The position numbers were made by a program, and so were the translations under genes. From positions 1-64,000 of the forward strand of contig NZ_SOCT01000014.1 of NCBI RefSeq assembly GCF_004364435.1: 64,000 nucleotides of DNA, in the 5' to 3' direction. This stretch comes from Pseudomonas sp. LP_7_YM. Its GTDB lineage: Bacteria; Pseudomonadota; Gammaproteobacteria; Pseudomonadales; Pseudomonadaceae. The notes beneath the pieces are model-generated. The model was not told the origin of the DNA. It searched no databases and worked only from the letters and a program-made list of their open reading frames with translations. This document shows, piece by piece, positions 62,804-64,000 of this stretch. How positions within the stretch are numbered: position 1 is the first letter of the stretch; every line of letters begins with the position of its first letter.

Positions 62804-64000
62804 GCTGCCGCGTCCTCACTCAAGCCGCAGTGGCGCAGGAGTGCATCGATCGAAGGCTCGCGTCCGCGGAAGTCGACGAACAGCACCATCGGCGCCTGCG
62901 AGCCACCACGGGCCAGAATCGCTTCACGGAAAGCGCGCCCGGTTTGGGCATTGAGCACGCCGTCTTCTTCGAACTTGGAGAAAGCGTCGGCCGAAAGCAC
63001 TTCAGCCCACTTATAGCTGTAGTAACCAGCCGCATAACCGCCTGCAAAAATGTGCGCGAAGCTGTTGGGGAAGCGGTTGTAAGCAGGTGGGCGCATCACC
63101 GATACCTCGTCGCGCACCCCATCGAGGACTTGCAGCGTGGTGCGGCCATCGCCATGGGTGGCATGCAGTTCGAAGTCGAAAAGCGAGAACTCCAGCTGGC
63201 GCACCATCATCAGGCCGGACTGGAAATTCTTCGCCGCGAGCATCTTCTCCAGCAGATCCTGAGGCAGCGGCTCGCCGGTTTCATAGTGGCCGGAGATCAG
63301 TGCCAAACCGTCCGGTTCCCAGCACCAGTTCTCCATGAACTGACTTGGCAGCTCGACCGCGTCCCAAGCCACGCCGTTGATGCCCGAGGCACCCGCATGT
63401 TCAACGCGGGTCAGCAAGTGATGCAGGCCATGGCCGAATTCGTGGAACAGGGTGGTGACTTCATCGTGGGTCAGCAGGGCAGGCTTGCCGGGTGACGCCG
63501 GAGTGAAGTTACACACCAGATTGGCAACAGGGCTTTGCAGGGAGCCACCGGAGGTACGGCGACGGTCGCGGGCGCCGTCCATCCAGGCACCGCCACGCTT
63601 GTTGGCGCGGGCGTAGAGATCGAAGAAGAAGCGTCCGACATGCTGTCCGTTCTCTTTGATCTCAAACAGGCGAACATCCGGGTGCCAGGTATCGAAGCCT
63701 TTCTGCTCGGCGATTTCGATGCCGTACAGCTTTTGTACGATGGCAAACAGGCCGCTCAACACTTTGTCGATCGGGAAATAGGCGCGAAGGGTTTCCTGGG
63801 ACACGCTGTAACGCTGTTCACGCAATTTCTCGCCATAGAAACCCGTGTCCCAGCTTTGCAGATCCGCACAGCCCTGTTCAGCGGCATACGCCTTGAGCTC
63901 TTGCAGATCCTGAGCAGCGAATGGTTTGCTGCGCTTGGCCAGATCGCGCAGGAAACTTAGCACCTGATCGCTGGATTCGGCCATTTTGGTCGCCAGACTC
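62800..64000 (-). CDS. prlC: Oligopeptidase A, C-terminal part (gene runs off the window)
   Basis: The last about 400 residues of an M3-family zinc metallopeptidase that degrades signal peptides and short peptides in the cytoplasm. The zinc motif H-E-F-G-H is in LFHEFGHGLHHLLT. Segments WHPDVRLFEIKENG, GRFFFDLYARANKRGGAWM and YFPIDKVLSGLF are typical of PrlC. The frame is open to the right edge (SLATKMAESSDQ), so the N-terminal part lies beyond 64000 and the ATG at 63984 is internal. Confidence 0.95.
   Translation of the reverse strand, partial: SLATKMAESSDQVLSFLRDLAKRSKPFAAQDLQELKAYAAEQGCADLQSWDTGFYGEKLREQRYSVSQETLRAYFPIDKVLSGLFAIVQKLYGIEIAEQKGFDTWHPDVRLFEIKENGQHVGRFFFDLYARANKRGGAWMDGARDRRRTSGGSLQSPVANLVCNFTPASPGKPALLTHDEVTTLFHEFGHGLHHLLTRVEHAGASGINGVAWDAVELPSQFMENWCWEPDGLALISGHYETGEPLPQDLLEKMLAAKNFQSGLMMVRQLEFSLFDFELHATHGDGRTTLQVLDGVRDEVSVMRPPAYNRFPNSFAHIFAGGYAAGYYSYKWAEVLSADAFSKFEEDGVLNAQTGRAFREAILARGGSQAPMVLFVDFRGREPSIDALLRHCGLSEDAAA

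Noticed and set aside
1..64000. CRISPR arrays, transposases, prophage genes, tRNA genes
   Set aside because: No regularly spaced direct repeats, transposase motifs or TTC-loop signatures were seen on either strand.

Overview
The window is chromosomal DNA of a Pseudomonas, most likely of the P. syringae group. Gene order from the citrate carrier through gltP, ivy, algB-kinB, ampDh2, a diguanylate cyclase, dsbA, cytochrome c4, engB, ersA, polA, thrB, znuA/zur-znuC-znuB and metNIQ matches the stretch known in P. aeruginosa PAO1 as roughly PA5476-PA5505. The right end (SCO, SulP, carbonic anhydrase, PA0069-like radical SAM, yheV, prlC) resembles the PA0067-PA0114 neighbourhood. GC-rich codon use, long antisense open frames and dispersed REP-like palindromes of the 'gggagc.aattcattcgc' type fit this assignment. 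It is mostly core genome, densely packed, with no phage, transposase, CRISPR array or tRNA seen.

Layout. 1-190: a strong rRNA-type promoter pointing out of the left edge. 192-3672: glutarate catabolism (CoA-transferase, gcdH) with a divergent LysR regulator. 4111-7009: split proton-translocating transhydrogenase pntAA-pntAB-pntB. 7198-9226: a CoA-transferase/hydrolase and a DUF1127 protein behind unusual CTGTACCGG operators. 9628-12672: three tandem DUF2388 secreted proteins followed by a DUF4105 protein. 12935-15794: GFA protein, citrate carrier, TerC. 16193-20546: Na/Pi cotransporter, membrane-tethered M16 peptidase, DUF5924 protein. 20557-24102: a second Mla/Pqi-like lipid transport operon. 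24075-26969: SpmAB-like protein and GltP.

27626-41476 is an envelope and regulatory block: lysozyme inhibitor, DUF1328, BON protein, the alginate regulators AlgB/KinB, a CSS-EAL phosphodiesterase, the amidase AmpDh2, a large GGDEF cyclase, DsbA, cytochrome c4, EngB, and the sRNA ErsA with a near-perfect AlgU (sigma-22) promoter. 41476-54977 holds polA, thrB, the zinc uptake cluster with a Zur box, katE and the methionine importer. 55069-58385 has SCO, SulP and beta-carbonic anhydrase. 58637-64000 has an SOS-controlled radical SAM gene, an apparently inserted pair of secreted enzymes (PI-PLC-like and CX5R phosphatase), yheV and the C-terminal part of prlC.

The most notable observations are: DNA polymerase I has lost all three 3'-5' exonuclease motifs while keeping its other domains; a canonical LexA box sits directly before the PA0069-like radical SAM gene; ErsA can be delimited with promoter and terminator; an unexplained operator set lies before the DUF1127 gene; and the PI-PLC/phosphatase pair looks like an accessory insertion.
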